Assembly: GCA_030609445.1 (NCBI GenBank)
Contig: JAUWCF010000028.1
Span: 1-8,873 of the forward strand
Direction of reading: 5' to 3'
Length of the DNA: 8,873 bases
DNA from: Thermoplasmatota archaeon
GTDB lineage: Archaea; Thermoplasmatota; E2; DHVEG-1
Part shown: positions 1 to 6,177 of the stretch, piece after piece
Position numbering within the stretch: position 1 is the stretch's first letter
Layout: each line of letters starts with the position of its first letter
Notes under the pieces: generated by a model
Database searches by the model: none
Seen by the model: only the letters and a program-made list of their open reading frames with translations
Told to the model about the DNA's origin: nothing
Translations under genes and position numbers: made by a program

Positions 1-603
1 AACGACTTTGCAGGAATCAGGTTGGAAGAATCAGATAGAAACGATATATTCAACAACATTATTGAAAACAATGGAGATTGTTGGGGTATATCTCTTGACT
101 CATTGAGCAAACAGAATAGTATCGTTGAAAATCTTGTATCAAACAACTACGGTGGAATAAAAATTTCAGGGGTCAGTAAACAAAATGAATTAATTGATAA
201 CGTCGTATCAGATAATGATCTAGAAGGTATTTTGATAGAAGGACTCAGTATTGGTAATACTATTGAAGGCAACAATATAACCAACAACAATTTTGGAGGA
301 ATTAAAATTTCATCCAGTGGCCAAAACATCATTAACGAAAACAATATTGAAAACAACAGCATGGAAGGACTCCTCATTGAGACCAGCAACAGCAACATCA
401 TTACAAAAAACAATTTCATTGGAAATAAGAGACAGGCTAAATACCTATTTTCTTCTAGAAACAGTTGGGAAGGAAACTACTGGGACAACTGGATAGGAGT
501 TAAACTTGACGCGCCAATTTTCAAGAGTTTTCCAAAAATCATTAAAGGAATCTTTTTGTTTAACATCGATTCAAGCCCAGCATTAGAACCATACGAGATA
601 TAA
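1..603 (+). CDS. Right-handed parallel beta-helix repeat protein, 3' part
   Basis: The reading frame is open from base 1, so the gene starts upstream; 200 codons are visible before TAA at 601-603. Residues about 4-145 form six consecutive coils of 23-25 residues. Each opens with G-I/L-x-I/L and continues with N-x-I-x-x-N-x-I/V-x-x-N (for example GIKISGVSKQNELIDN), which is the NosD/PbH1 beta-helix pattern with asparagine ladders. Residues 154-200 are a non-repeating cap that begins NSWEGNYWDNWIG and ends with EPYEI. From memory, caps of this NYW-D type are common on secreted beta-helix proteins of Thermoplasmatota. Such proteins are normally exported and bind or modify polysaccharide or act as surface adhesins; no catalytic residues can be pointed to here, so the function stays open. 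The signal peptide would lie outside the window. The fold is near certain, the role is not. Confidence 0.85.
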   Translation, partial: NDFAGIRLEESDRNDIFNNIIENNGDCWGISLDSLSKQNSIVENLVSNNYGGIKISGVSKQNELIDNVVSDNDLEGILIEGLSIGNTIEGNNITNNNFGGIKISSSGQNIINENNIENNSMEGLLIETSNSNIITKNNFIGNKRQAKYLFSSRNSWEGNYWDNWIGVKLDAPIFKSFPKIIKGIFLFNIDSSPALEPYEI

Positions 604-615
604 AACCAAAAACCC

Positions 616-633
616 TTCTTTTCTCTTTTTTTA
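616..633 (+). terminator. T-rich terminator between convergent genes
   Basis: The 30-base gap between the beta-helix stop and the Lrp stop holds a pyrimidine tract (ttcttttctcttttttt) from 616 to 632. Archaeal RNA polymerase terminates at such T-runs without needing a hairpin. On the opposite strand, the bases just past the Lrp stop give a weaker run (gggtttttggtttta), so the gap may stop transcription both ways. No hairpin is seen. Confidence 0.5.
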
Positions 634-1164
634 CTAATCTAAAAGTTTTTTAGACTCAGCAACTTTTGGGTTATCAAATCCGCCTTTTTTTACTGTAACG
701 ATTGTTTCCATAAGTTTTAATTCAGAAATATTTTCTCCATATTGCTGAGTAAGAGCCTCATAAAATCTTTTTGCTGTCTTCAAATCCTCAGCCATAAAGG
801 ACATAATCCAATCACAGTCACCATGAAGCCAAATACTATCTTCAACAATAACACCAATTCTTTCCCCTAGCTTATCCATAGTTCTTTCAACAATATCTTT
901 TTCTGCAGGATTGCCAATAGGTAAACGTCGTCCTTTGATAAGCAGAATATAGGTTTTCATATTGATCTGTTCATCGTCAACAACAGCACGGTATCCCCAG
1001 ATTGTTTTATTTTTCTCAAGTCGTTTTATGATTCTCCAAACCTTCTGCCTTGAAAAACCACATTTCTTTGCGATTTTATCAATGCTTTCTTTTGAATTCT
1101 TCTGAAGCTCGCGGAGTATTTTCTTTTCATCATTATCGATCTGTTTTCTACTACTTTTTGGCAT
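634..1164 (-). CDS. Lrp/AsnC family transcriptional regulator
   Basis: The 176-residue protein has the usual two-part Lrp plan. Residues about 9-60 are a winged helix-turn-helix (DEKKILRELQKNS, then IAKKCGFSRQKVWRIIKRLE, ending at the wing with GYRAVVDD). Residues about 68-160 are a RAM effector and oligomerisation domain containing the WLHGDCDWIMSFMAED strand-turn-strand. Lrp-family proteins bind DNA as dimers to octamers and usually sense amino acids. The frame can be extended to a GTG at 1173, but ATG at 1164 is preferred because a GGTGA Shine-Dalgarno (1170-1174) sits five bases before it. The gene diverges from the sodium:solute symporter with a 132-base shared control region, so the symporter is the obvious candidate target, alongside autoregulation. 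The ligand cannot be read from sequence. The family call is firm. Confidence 0.93.
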   Translation of the reverse strand: MPKSSRKQIDNDEKKILRELQKNSKESIDKIAKKCGFSRQKVWRIIKRLEKNKTIWGYRAVVDDEQINMKTYILLIKGRRLPIGNPAEKDIVERTMDKLGERIGVIVEDSIWLHGDCDWIMSFMAEDLKTAKRFYEALTQQYGENISELKLMETIVTVKKGGFDNPKVAESKKLLD

Positions 1165-1169
1165 ACATT

Positions 1170-1174
1170 TCACC
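1170..1174 (-). promoter_or_regulatory. Shine-Dalgarno site deciding the Lrp start
   Basis: GGTGA on the minus strand lies five bases upstream of ATG 1164. It falls across the alternative GTG start at 1173, which would have no such site, so the shorter protein is favoured. Confidence 0.6.
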
Positions 1175-1188
1175 GCTCATATCTTAGT

Positions 1189-1199
1189 TATCTAGGATA
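1189..1199. promoter_or_regulatory. Candidate regulator operator (TATC-TAG-GATA palindrome)
   Basis: tatctaggata contains perfect four-base inverted arms around a three-base centre. It sits where the Lrp transcript would be expected to begin, about 26 bases downstream of its TATA box. This would suit autorepression by the Lrp-type protein. The arms are short and the region is AT-rich, so chance is a real possibility. Confidence 0.25.
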
Positions 1200-1210
1200 T
1201 TAATTTAGTT

Positions 1211-1220
1211 CTTATATTTT
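1211..1220 (-). promoter_or_regulatory. TATA box for the Lrp-type regulator
   Basis: On the minus strand this reads aaaatataag. Its centre predicts a transcript start near 1189, giving a leader of about 25 bases that would include the GGTGA site at 1170-1174. Confidence 0.4.
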
Positions 1221-1265
1221 TTTATTATATTGGAAAAAATGAAATCAATAACAACTGTTAAAAAA

Positions 1266-1275
1266 ACATATAAAT
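1266..1275 (+). promoter_or_regulatory. TATA box for the sodium:solute symporter
   Basis: acatataaat is centred about 27 bases before ATG 1297. That is the distance expected if transcription starts at the A of the start codon, so the mRNA is probably leaderless. In agreement, no Shine-Dalgarno precedes the ATG (ttccccggcttg). Confidence 0.5.
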
Positions 1276-1296
1276 CAGTTTTTATTCCCCGGCTTG

Positions 1297-2670
1297 ATGG
1301 AAGTTATAATAATCACAATACTTGTAGCATATCTTTCATTATTAATAGGCATTGGCTTATATTCATCTAAAAAGGTTAAGTCAGCAAAAGGCTTTTTCCT
1401 TGCCGATAGGCACCTGAATTGGTTTCCAATTACAGCAACAATAACAGCTACAACAGTTGGCGGGTCTGCTACAATTGTTGCCGGTGGACGTATATATGCT
1501 CAAGGACTTCCAGCATTATGGTATGATATTGCAGGGGCACTTGGTCTTATTGTTCTTGGATTGTTTCTTGCAAAAAAAGTAAGACAAACAGGACTTTTCA
1601 CACTTCCTGACATCACTGGACATTTATACGATAGCAATGTAAGATTTACTGCTGCAGTTTTAATATTCATTACAGAAATCGCTTGGGTTTCTCTTCTTAT
1701 CCAAGCTTCAAGTCTAGTACTTTCGGTTATTGTATCATTTCAATATGAAATTATTCTAGTCATTATCACAGCTGCATTTATTGGATATACTCTTATCGGT
1801 GGACAATATGCCGTTGTCTATACAGATATAATTCAATTCTTTGTCATGATTATTGGAATCTGTTGTATCGCAGCACCATTACTGCTCTTTGAGGCTTTAC
1901 CAAGCTTTGGCCAAATATCATCAACTGCTCTGTCTTTTCCAGTCAATAACAATATTGGATTTCTTACCGCAGGATCAATTTTCTTTATGACATTTATGCC
2001 ACATATTGTTGGTCCTGATATTTATTCAAAGATACTTTGTGCAAAGGATGAAAAATCGGCAAAAAAAGGAGTTATCATTTCAGGTGTTTTCAAATTCATA
2101 TTTGCAATTGCAATCGGAATAATTGCACTTTCAGCAATAGTGCTTTATCCGGGTCTTGAAAATGCATATGCTGCAATTCCAACTGCGGTATTTGGTCTTC
2201 CAGCAATTCTTGCTGGAATTATTCTTGCAGCGTTTGTATCTGTAATGCTTTCTTCTGCAGATTCATGTCTTCTTTCTGCAGGAACAATTCTAAGTGTTGA
2301 TATAGTACGGAAGAAAAATATTTTTGTATCACGAATTGGGATACTTATAGTTGGTATTGTTGCACTTCTTCTTGCATTATTCGTAACTAACCTTGAATCA
2401 TTTTTCGGCGTAAGTGGAATACTCAAAACACTTCAGCTTGCATATACCATATTTACTGCAGGTCTTACTATGCCGGTTATATTTGGGTTCTATAAAGAAA
2501 AGACAAAGGTTACTTCAAGAGGAGCATTTTGGAGTTTGATTCTTGGAGGCATTGTTTCAGTCATATGGCTATATTTTGCTCCAAATGGCGAATATGCAGT
2601 ACTTGTCGGTCTTGCAGTTTCAATTATTCCACTGCTGGTGTTTAGAGAAAAGAAGGAACAGCTATCGTAA
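1297..2670 (+). CDS. Sodium:solute symporter (SSS family)
   Basis: This 457-residue, strongly hydrophobic protein has about 12-13 membrane segments, the first at residues 3-22. SSS hallmarks are present in order: the loop FFLADRHLNWF (33-43, the GGRSLGW-like site), a glycine-rich TM segment TTVGGSATIVAGG (52-64), GGQYAVVYTDIIQ (168-180), and MLSSADSCL (317-325). The last of these matches the STADS segment of PutP and vSGLT, whose two serine/threonine side chains coordinate sodium. The family couples inward sodium flow to uptake of proline, pantothenate, sugars or carboxylates; the substrate here cannot be told. The length is slightly below the usual 480-550. ATG 1297 is chosen over the in-frame TTG at 1294 because the TATA box at 1266-1275 places the transcript start there. 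Its divergent neighbour is an Lrp/AsnC regulator, which hints at an amino acid or related nitrogen compound. Confidence 0.93.
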   Translation: MEVIIITILVAYLSLLIGIGLYSSKKVKSAKGFFLADRHLNWFPITATITATTVGGSATIVAGGRIYAQGLPALWYDIAGALGLIVLGLFLAKKVRQTGLFTLPDITGHLYDSNVRFTAAVLIFITEIAWVSLLIQASSLVLSVIVSFQYEIILVIITAAFIGYTLIGGQYAVVYTDIIQFFVMIIGICCIAAPLLLFEALPSFGQISSTALSFPVNNNIGFLTAGSIFFMTFMPHIVGPDIYSKILCAKDEKSAKKGVIISGVFKFIFAIAIGIIALSAIVLYPGLENAYAAIPTAVFGLPAILAGIILAAFVSVMLSSADSCLLSAGTILSVDIVRKKNIFVSRIGILIVGIVALLLALFVTNLESFFGVSGILKTLQLAYTIFTAGLTMPVIFGFYKEKTKVTSRGAFWSLILGGIVSVIWLYFAPNGEYAVLVGLAVSIIPLLVFREKKEQLS

Positions 2671-2691
2671 GTATACATAAATATACTTTTT
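2669..2691 (+). terminator. Hairpin plus T-run at the symporter stop codon
   Basis: aagtata (2669-2675) and tatactt (2682-2688) are perfect seven-base inverted arms around a six-base loop. They are followed at once by a run ending in ttttt (2687-2691). The left arm uses the last two bases of the stop codon. It resembles an intrinsic terminator, although the stem is weak (A/T-rich). Confidence 0.45.
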
Positions 2692-2726
2692 ACAACCAGT
2701 AAAACTGAGCAAAGGAACAAACCATA

Positions 2727-2736
2727 TTTTTATATA
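2727..2736 (+). promoter_or_regulatory. TATA box for the papain-like peptidase
   Basis: tttttatata is centred near 2732, predicting transcription from about 2759. That leaves a leader of some 14 bases before ATG 2773 with at most a weak GGGA ribosome site (2759-2762). The in-frame TTG at 2752 would lie upstream of the predicted transcript start. Confidence 0.45.
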
Positions 2737-2772
2737 CTGATTGAGTTATAATTGTCTTGGGACAGAAAAAAT

Positions 2773-3876
2773 ATGAAGAAAATCATAACAATATTTGCGG
2801 TTATATTTATACTAGTAAATCTTCCTACAGTATTTGCAGAAAATAAGATGTCAGATGAAAGTACCAACTTGCCGCCAAGATTTAGCTGGCGAGACATCGA
2901 CGGAGTAGATTACACGACTTCGGTAAAAGATCAAAGACCAGCAGCAACTTGTGAAGCATATGCACTTGTTGCAGCACTCGAAACTCTTGTTCAATATCAA
3001 GTAGGCTATCCATTTGATTGTGATCTATCAGAGGCGCATCTGTTCTTCTATCCAGGAGGAATAGCTAATCGGGGTGTTAACGTCACCCATGCAGCAGATT
3101 ACTTAATAGATCATGGAGTCCCTGACGAAGGATGTTTTCCAGATCCTCACAGGCCTTATGATTTTCCTTTTGAAAGCATCTCTGGATGGGAAGAGAGAAC
3201 AGTAAAGATCACAGATTGGGGATGGGTTGAGAATAACGTTGAAGCAATAAAACAGGCGTTAGTTGATTACGGTCCACTTGTCATCTGTATGCTAACAAGA
3301 AATGATTTCTTTTATTACAAAGAGGGCATCTATACGCCACGTGGCCGAATACGAGGAGGGCATGTCATCACAATCACCGGCTATGACGATATCCATCAAT
3401 GCTTGGAGATAAAAAACACCGGCGGCGATGACTGGGGAGAGGATGGATATATACGTGTTTCTTATGATGCTGACGCTCCTGAACATCCCTTTCTCTGGCC
3501 GTTCTACGGCGGCACTGGAATTATGTATATTGATGGAGTTTATGGCAACTTTATGCCAGATGTACCAAAAATCCAGATCGAAAAACCATCAATTCATCAT
3601 ACCTATCTTTTCGGTCGACAAATTCCAACCCTATTGAAAAAACTACCAATTCAAGCAGCAGCTCCTCGGATAATAGGAAAAATGAAAGTTGAAACTCAAA
3701 CCTCAAATACAGAAAGAGTTGAATTCTATTACGACGGTAAACTAGTATACACCGACAATCAAGAACCATACGAATGGCAACTTGACGCTTCATTTGGTCT
3801 ACATACTATCGAGACATACGCATATAACCAGTACAATATTTCAAAAGATATTGTAGATGTTTTTGTAATTTTGTAA
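2773..3876 (+). CDS. Secreted papain-like (C1A) cysteine peptidase with C-terminal Ig-like domain
   Basis: The 367-residue protein begins with a signal peptide (residues 1-22: KK, a hydrophobic core, then VFA). Residues about 37-260 are a papain fold with a full catalytic set: Q54 (oxyanion hole) and C60 in VKDQRPAATCEAYA, H197 in GGHVITITGYDD, and N215 in IKNTGGDDWGEDGYI. Only about 15 residues separate the predicted cleavage site from the fold, so the usual inhibitory I29-type prodomain is absent. The cysteine normally disulphide-bonded near the active site (QGxCGSCW) is alanine here. Residues about 300-367 form a Big-type Ig-like domain (RVEFYYDGKLVYTD, then EPYEWQLD and HTIETYAYN), probably for substrate or surface binding. 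ATG 2773 is preferred over TTG 2752. The gene is convergent with the C25 peptidase, ten bases apart. The likely role is extracellular protein degradation. Confidence 0.92.
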   Translation: MKKIITIFAVIFILVNLPTVFAENKMSDESTNLPPRFSWRDIDGVDYTTSVKDQRPAATCEAYALVAALETLVQYQVGYPFDCDLSEAHLFFYPGGIANRGVNVTHAADYLIDHGVPDEGCFPDPHRPYDFPFESISGWEERTVKITDWGWVENNVEAIKQALVDYGPLVICMLTRNDFFYYKEGIYTPRGRIRGGHVITITGYDDIHQCLEIKNTGGDDWGEDGYIRVSYDADAPEHPFLWPFYGGTGIMYIDGVYGNFMPDVPKIQIEKPSIHHTYLFGRQIPTLLKKLPIQAAAPRIIGKMKVETQTSNTERVEFYYDGKLVYTDNQEPYEWQLDASFGLHTIETYAYNQYNISKDIVDVFVIL

Positions 3877-3886
3877 CTGAAAAATA

Positions 3887-5686
3887 TTATTCTGGATATC
3901 CGCCAATCATAAGACTTGGGTCACCAAGAAGTACAAATTCTTCGACAGTAAATGCATCATTTGGTACGTCAGTAATATATTCATTCTGAGCCTGTGTCAT
4001 CATCTGTCCTAACATTTCGCTGCTTTCATAGGCAGAAAAAAATTCAATAGACATTTTCCCTGCACCGCTGTCAACCCCGCCATATGCCGTTCTGGTTGCT
4101 CCAATTGTTGCAATCGCTCCACCACCAGCATGTTTGAGGAAATAATATGCAAAAACAGGAAGTGCTACAGAAGTATCAATATTTAATATCTTTGCAAGGA
4201 AATTGAACACCCGATATTCTTTATAATCAAGAACATCCTGCAGTACGAAATCAAGTTTTGCAGTAAGACACGCATCAAAAAACATAATTGGCAGCTTATA
4301 CCCATTATCAAGATCCTTTATATATGGTGTTAAATAGCATTTTAAACGTCTAAGATGCGGCGGATACGTACCCATCCCATGTTCAAACCCATGGCCTGAA
4401 TAATCAAGAAAACCTGCTCCCTCACTAATTGCATTGTTAATTGTTCTCCTATTGAAATTTCCCAATGAAGTCCAAATAATTGTAGGATCAAAATCAGACA
4501 TTATCTCCATGATGATTTCATTGTTTTCTTCACCCTCATTACCTGGACTCCAGAAATAAGGAAATGTATTCCCACCAATAAATATCATGTTATAAAACCA
4601 ATCCGGCCCATAGGTTTCAGTTTCATAATGAATGATCTTATCAACAACTACCTCTACTTCTTCAATCGAATCACAGGGAAGTCGTCCGACATGCACATCA
4701 GGATACAAATCGACATCATCCTCATTTTCCCCAAAGTTGTCATTATTATTTGTATCCCAACTAGAAAACTCACCATATTCATCATAGATATCAGCATAAT
4801 ACAAATCCGTTAGTGTATCGCTCTCAAAATGCCATAACGAAACTTTGCTAATTCGCATAGGAAGTTTGTAGATACTTCCAACAAGCATCACATACTCAAC
4901 ACCTAATGTTTCAAGTGCATCTTTTATGAAATATTTAATTTGTTCTGCTTCATCCCTTCCATAATATTCGTCATAGATTTCTTCAGTGGTCATAAGAGTC
5001 GTTGTAAGACCATGTGTGTTTTTATGTTGAATCAGAGGCTGCATCAATGCAGTAAATTCAGAAGGCGCAATAACAACAAGGTCATATTCATCAGAAAAAT
5101 GAATCATCGACTGAGATGGCTCATACGCGATTTTAATGGTTGCTTCAGGCGTATAATAAAGTATGTTTTTCTGAGGAGAGTAAACAATAGGAGAGTACTG
5201 TATTGCAACAAATACAACATGAACATTGTCGTCTAGACCAGCGCCGAGATGATAGTTGAAACGAGTTTCTGGATACAGATCAGCATTTGAATATACTCCG
5301 TTGTTTTTTATGCGCACTTCTTCTTTAATATCCATTTTGAAAGAGGATACTGGTGTTGGTTCTGAAGCAGGGATAACCTCTTTTGACAATGGTAGTTCGT
5401 ATACAGATGAAAAAGTGCAAGAAACATCTTTGATAGTCGTCCCAAATGGAAATGTAAAAAGCTTAGTGTATACCGGCAGAAGAGGATTTCCGGGTTCCCT
5501 CAAATAGGACGTTGCTTCATCAAGATGTACTTTGACATATTGATCATGTTCGCAAATAGTTGGTTCAGAAAACACAATTGATTCCAGAACGACATTTTCT
5601 TCGTTGTTATCTTCAGATATTGCACTTACGCCAAATCCACTTAAAACTAAAATCCCCACTAATACAATTGGTATTATTTTCTTCAT
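3887..5686 (-). CDS. Secreted gingipain-like (C25) cysteine peptidase
   Basis: The 599-residue protein has a signal peptide at residues 1-22 (MKKIIPIVLVGILVLSG, cleaved after VSA). Residues about 35-190 form a beta-rich gingipain-type propeptide. The caspase-like C25 fold spans about 200-595, opening with YDLVVIAPSEF. The catalytic dyad is visible: H432 in DYSGHG and C473 in MFFDACLTA. Residues 311-338 are an acidic loop (DTNNNDNFGENEDDVD) likely to bind calcium, followed by LYPDVHVGRLPC, a common C25 signature. The end, LLGDPSLMIGG, is also typical of C25. There is no C-terminal sorting or transmembrane domain, so the enzyme is probably released or held by other means. The frame extends to GTG 5704, but ATG 5686 has a GAGGGT ribosome site six bases upstream. 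Clan CD peptidases of this kind are reported from Marine Benthic Group D archaea. Cleavage specificity cannot be told. Confidence 0.93.
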   Translation of the reverse strand: MKKIIPIVLVGILVLSGFGVSAISEDNNEENVVLESIVFSEPTICEHDQYVKVHLDEATSYLREPGNPLLPVYTKLFTFPFGTTIKDVSCTFSSVYELPLSKEVIPASEPTPVSSFKMDIKEEVRIKNNGVYSNADLYPETRFNYHLGAGLDDNVHVVFVAIQYSPIVYSPQKNILYYTPEATIKIAYEPSQSMIHFSDEYDLVVIAPSEFTALMQPLIQHKNTHGLTTTLMTTEEIYDEYYGRDEAEQIKYFIKDALETLGVEYVMLVGSIYKLPMRISKVSLWHFESDTLTDLYYADIYDEYGEFSSWDTNNNDNFGENEDDVDLYPDVHVGRLPCDSIEEVEVVVDKIIHYETETYGPDWFYNMIFIGGNTFPYFWSPGNEGEENNEIIMEIMSDFDPTIIWTSLGNFNRRTINNAISEGAGFLDYSGHGFEHGMGTYPPHLRRLKCYLTPYIKDLDNGYKLPIMFFDACLTAKLDFVLQDVLDYKEYRVFNFLAKILNIDTSVALPVFAYYFLKHAGGGAIATIGATRTAYGGVDSGAGKMSIEFFSAYESSEMLGQMMTQAQNEYITDVPNDAFTVEEFVLLGDPSLMIGGYPE

Positions 5687-5692
5687 ATTTTT

Positions 5693-5698
5693 ACCCTC
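5693..5698 (-). promoter_or_regulatory. Shine-Dalgarno site deciding the C25 peptidase start
   Basis: GAGGGT on the minus strand is six bases upstream of ATG 5686. This supports the shorter N-terminus beginning directly with the MKKII signal peptide, not the GTG at 5704. Confidence 0.7.
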
Positions 5699-5727
5699 TG
5701 ACACAGATATAATATACTAACACACAA

Positions 5728-5735
5728 TATATAAA
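5728..5735 (-). promoter_or_regulatory. TATA box for the C25 peptidase
   Basis: The minus strand reads tttatata within gaatttatatattg. Its centre predicts a start near 5705, giving a leader of about 20 bases that carries the GAGGGT site. Confidence 0.5.
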
Positions 5736-5833
5736 TTCTCCTACAAACACGTTTCTATTTTGATACCACTAGATGTTTTTCGTATCTTTAGGTATAAGTT
5801 CAACATGAGAGCAGCAAATAGTAAAACATGCTC

Positions 5834-6064
5834 TTAAGATGTGTGTCTTCCCCGGCGAGATAAAGGTTCACGTGAATAATCTTCAAAGGAATGTTTATCT
5901 CCTTCATTCACACGTACAACACCAATTTTTAAATCCCCGTTTTTTACAAGTTCTAAAATCCGTTCATCCAAGGGGTCTTTTTTGTTCAACAACGCCTTAT
6001 AAGCCGAGTTCCACCGTCTGTTAGCAATAGGTGATTTATGCAATCCTATCTCCTCAAAATTCAA
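5834..6064 (-). CDS. Small basic protein of unknown function, 76 aa
   Basis: I do not recognise this protein. It runs from ATG 6064 to TAA 5834-5836. It is soluble and charged, with no signal peptide, membrane segment or cysteine. An N-terminal part (IANRRWNSAYKALLNKKDP) leads into a probable helix (LDERILELVKNG) and a short strand (DLKIGVVRV), then a basic tail (SREPLSRRGRH). It fills the only sizeable space between the peptidase and the hydrolase, and a TATA-like sequence precedes it (6077-6086), which supports a real gene. The box is only about 17 bases from the ATG, closer than expected, and no Shine-Dalgarno is seen, so the start is uncertain. CGG and TTG codons are slightly more frequent than in neighbours. 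Confidence 0.6.
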   Translation of the reverse strand: MNFEEIGLHKSPIANRRWNSAYKALLNKKDPLDERILELVKNGDLKIGVVRVNEGDKHSFEDYSREPLSRRGRHTS

Positions 6065-6076
6065 AAACAGTTGGTC

Positions 6077-6086
6077 TTATATAAAT
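6077..6086 (-). promoter_or_regulatory. TATA-like box upstream of the 76-aa gene
   Basis: The minus strand reads atttatataa within ggatttatataagacc. Its distance to ATG 6064 (about 17 bases) is shorter than the normal 25-27. Either transcription starts inside the annotated gene or the real box is elsewhere. Confidence 0.3.
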
Positions 6087-6115
6087 CCTTACAACATCTT
6101 TTAATTTGTCTTAGA

Positions 6116-6123
6116 TTTATAAA
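6116..6123 (+). promoter_or_regulatory. TATA box for the alpha/beta hydrolase
   Basis: tttataaa predicts a transcript start near 6146. The resulting leader of about 32 bases contains the GGTGA ribosome site at 6168-6172. Confidence 0.45.
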
Positions 6124-6167
6124 CAGTGTATTGATTATTCCTTGCAAATCAACAGAATTAAATGAAT

Positions 6168-6172
6168 GGTGA
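6168..6172 (+). promoter_or_regulatory. Shine-Dalgarno site deciding the hydrolase start
   Basis: GGTGA lies five bases before ATG 6178. It overlaps the alternative in-frame ATG at 6166, which has no ribosome site of its own. The same GGTGA with five-base spacing is used by the Lrp-type gene. Confidence 0.65.
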
Positions 6173-6177
6173 ATACT

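Noticed and set aside
147..419. 90-codon minus-strand frame opposite the beta-helix gene
   Set aside because: Its leucine/serine-rich sequence is simply the antisense of the asparagine/isoleucine repeat coils; the plus frame shows a clear protein family.
4940..5236. 98-codon plus-strand frame inside the C25 gene
   Set aside because: Antisense of a well-supported gingipain-like domain; no promoter or ribosome site of its own and no recognisable motif.
5808..5834. agagca/tgctct inverted repeat at the stop of the 76-aa gene as a terminator
   Set aside because: The six-base arms are separated by 15 bases and are not followed by a T-run on the minus strand; likely chance.
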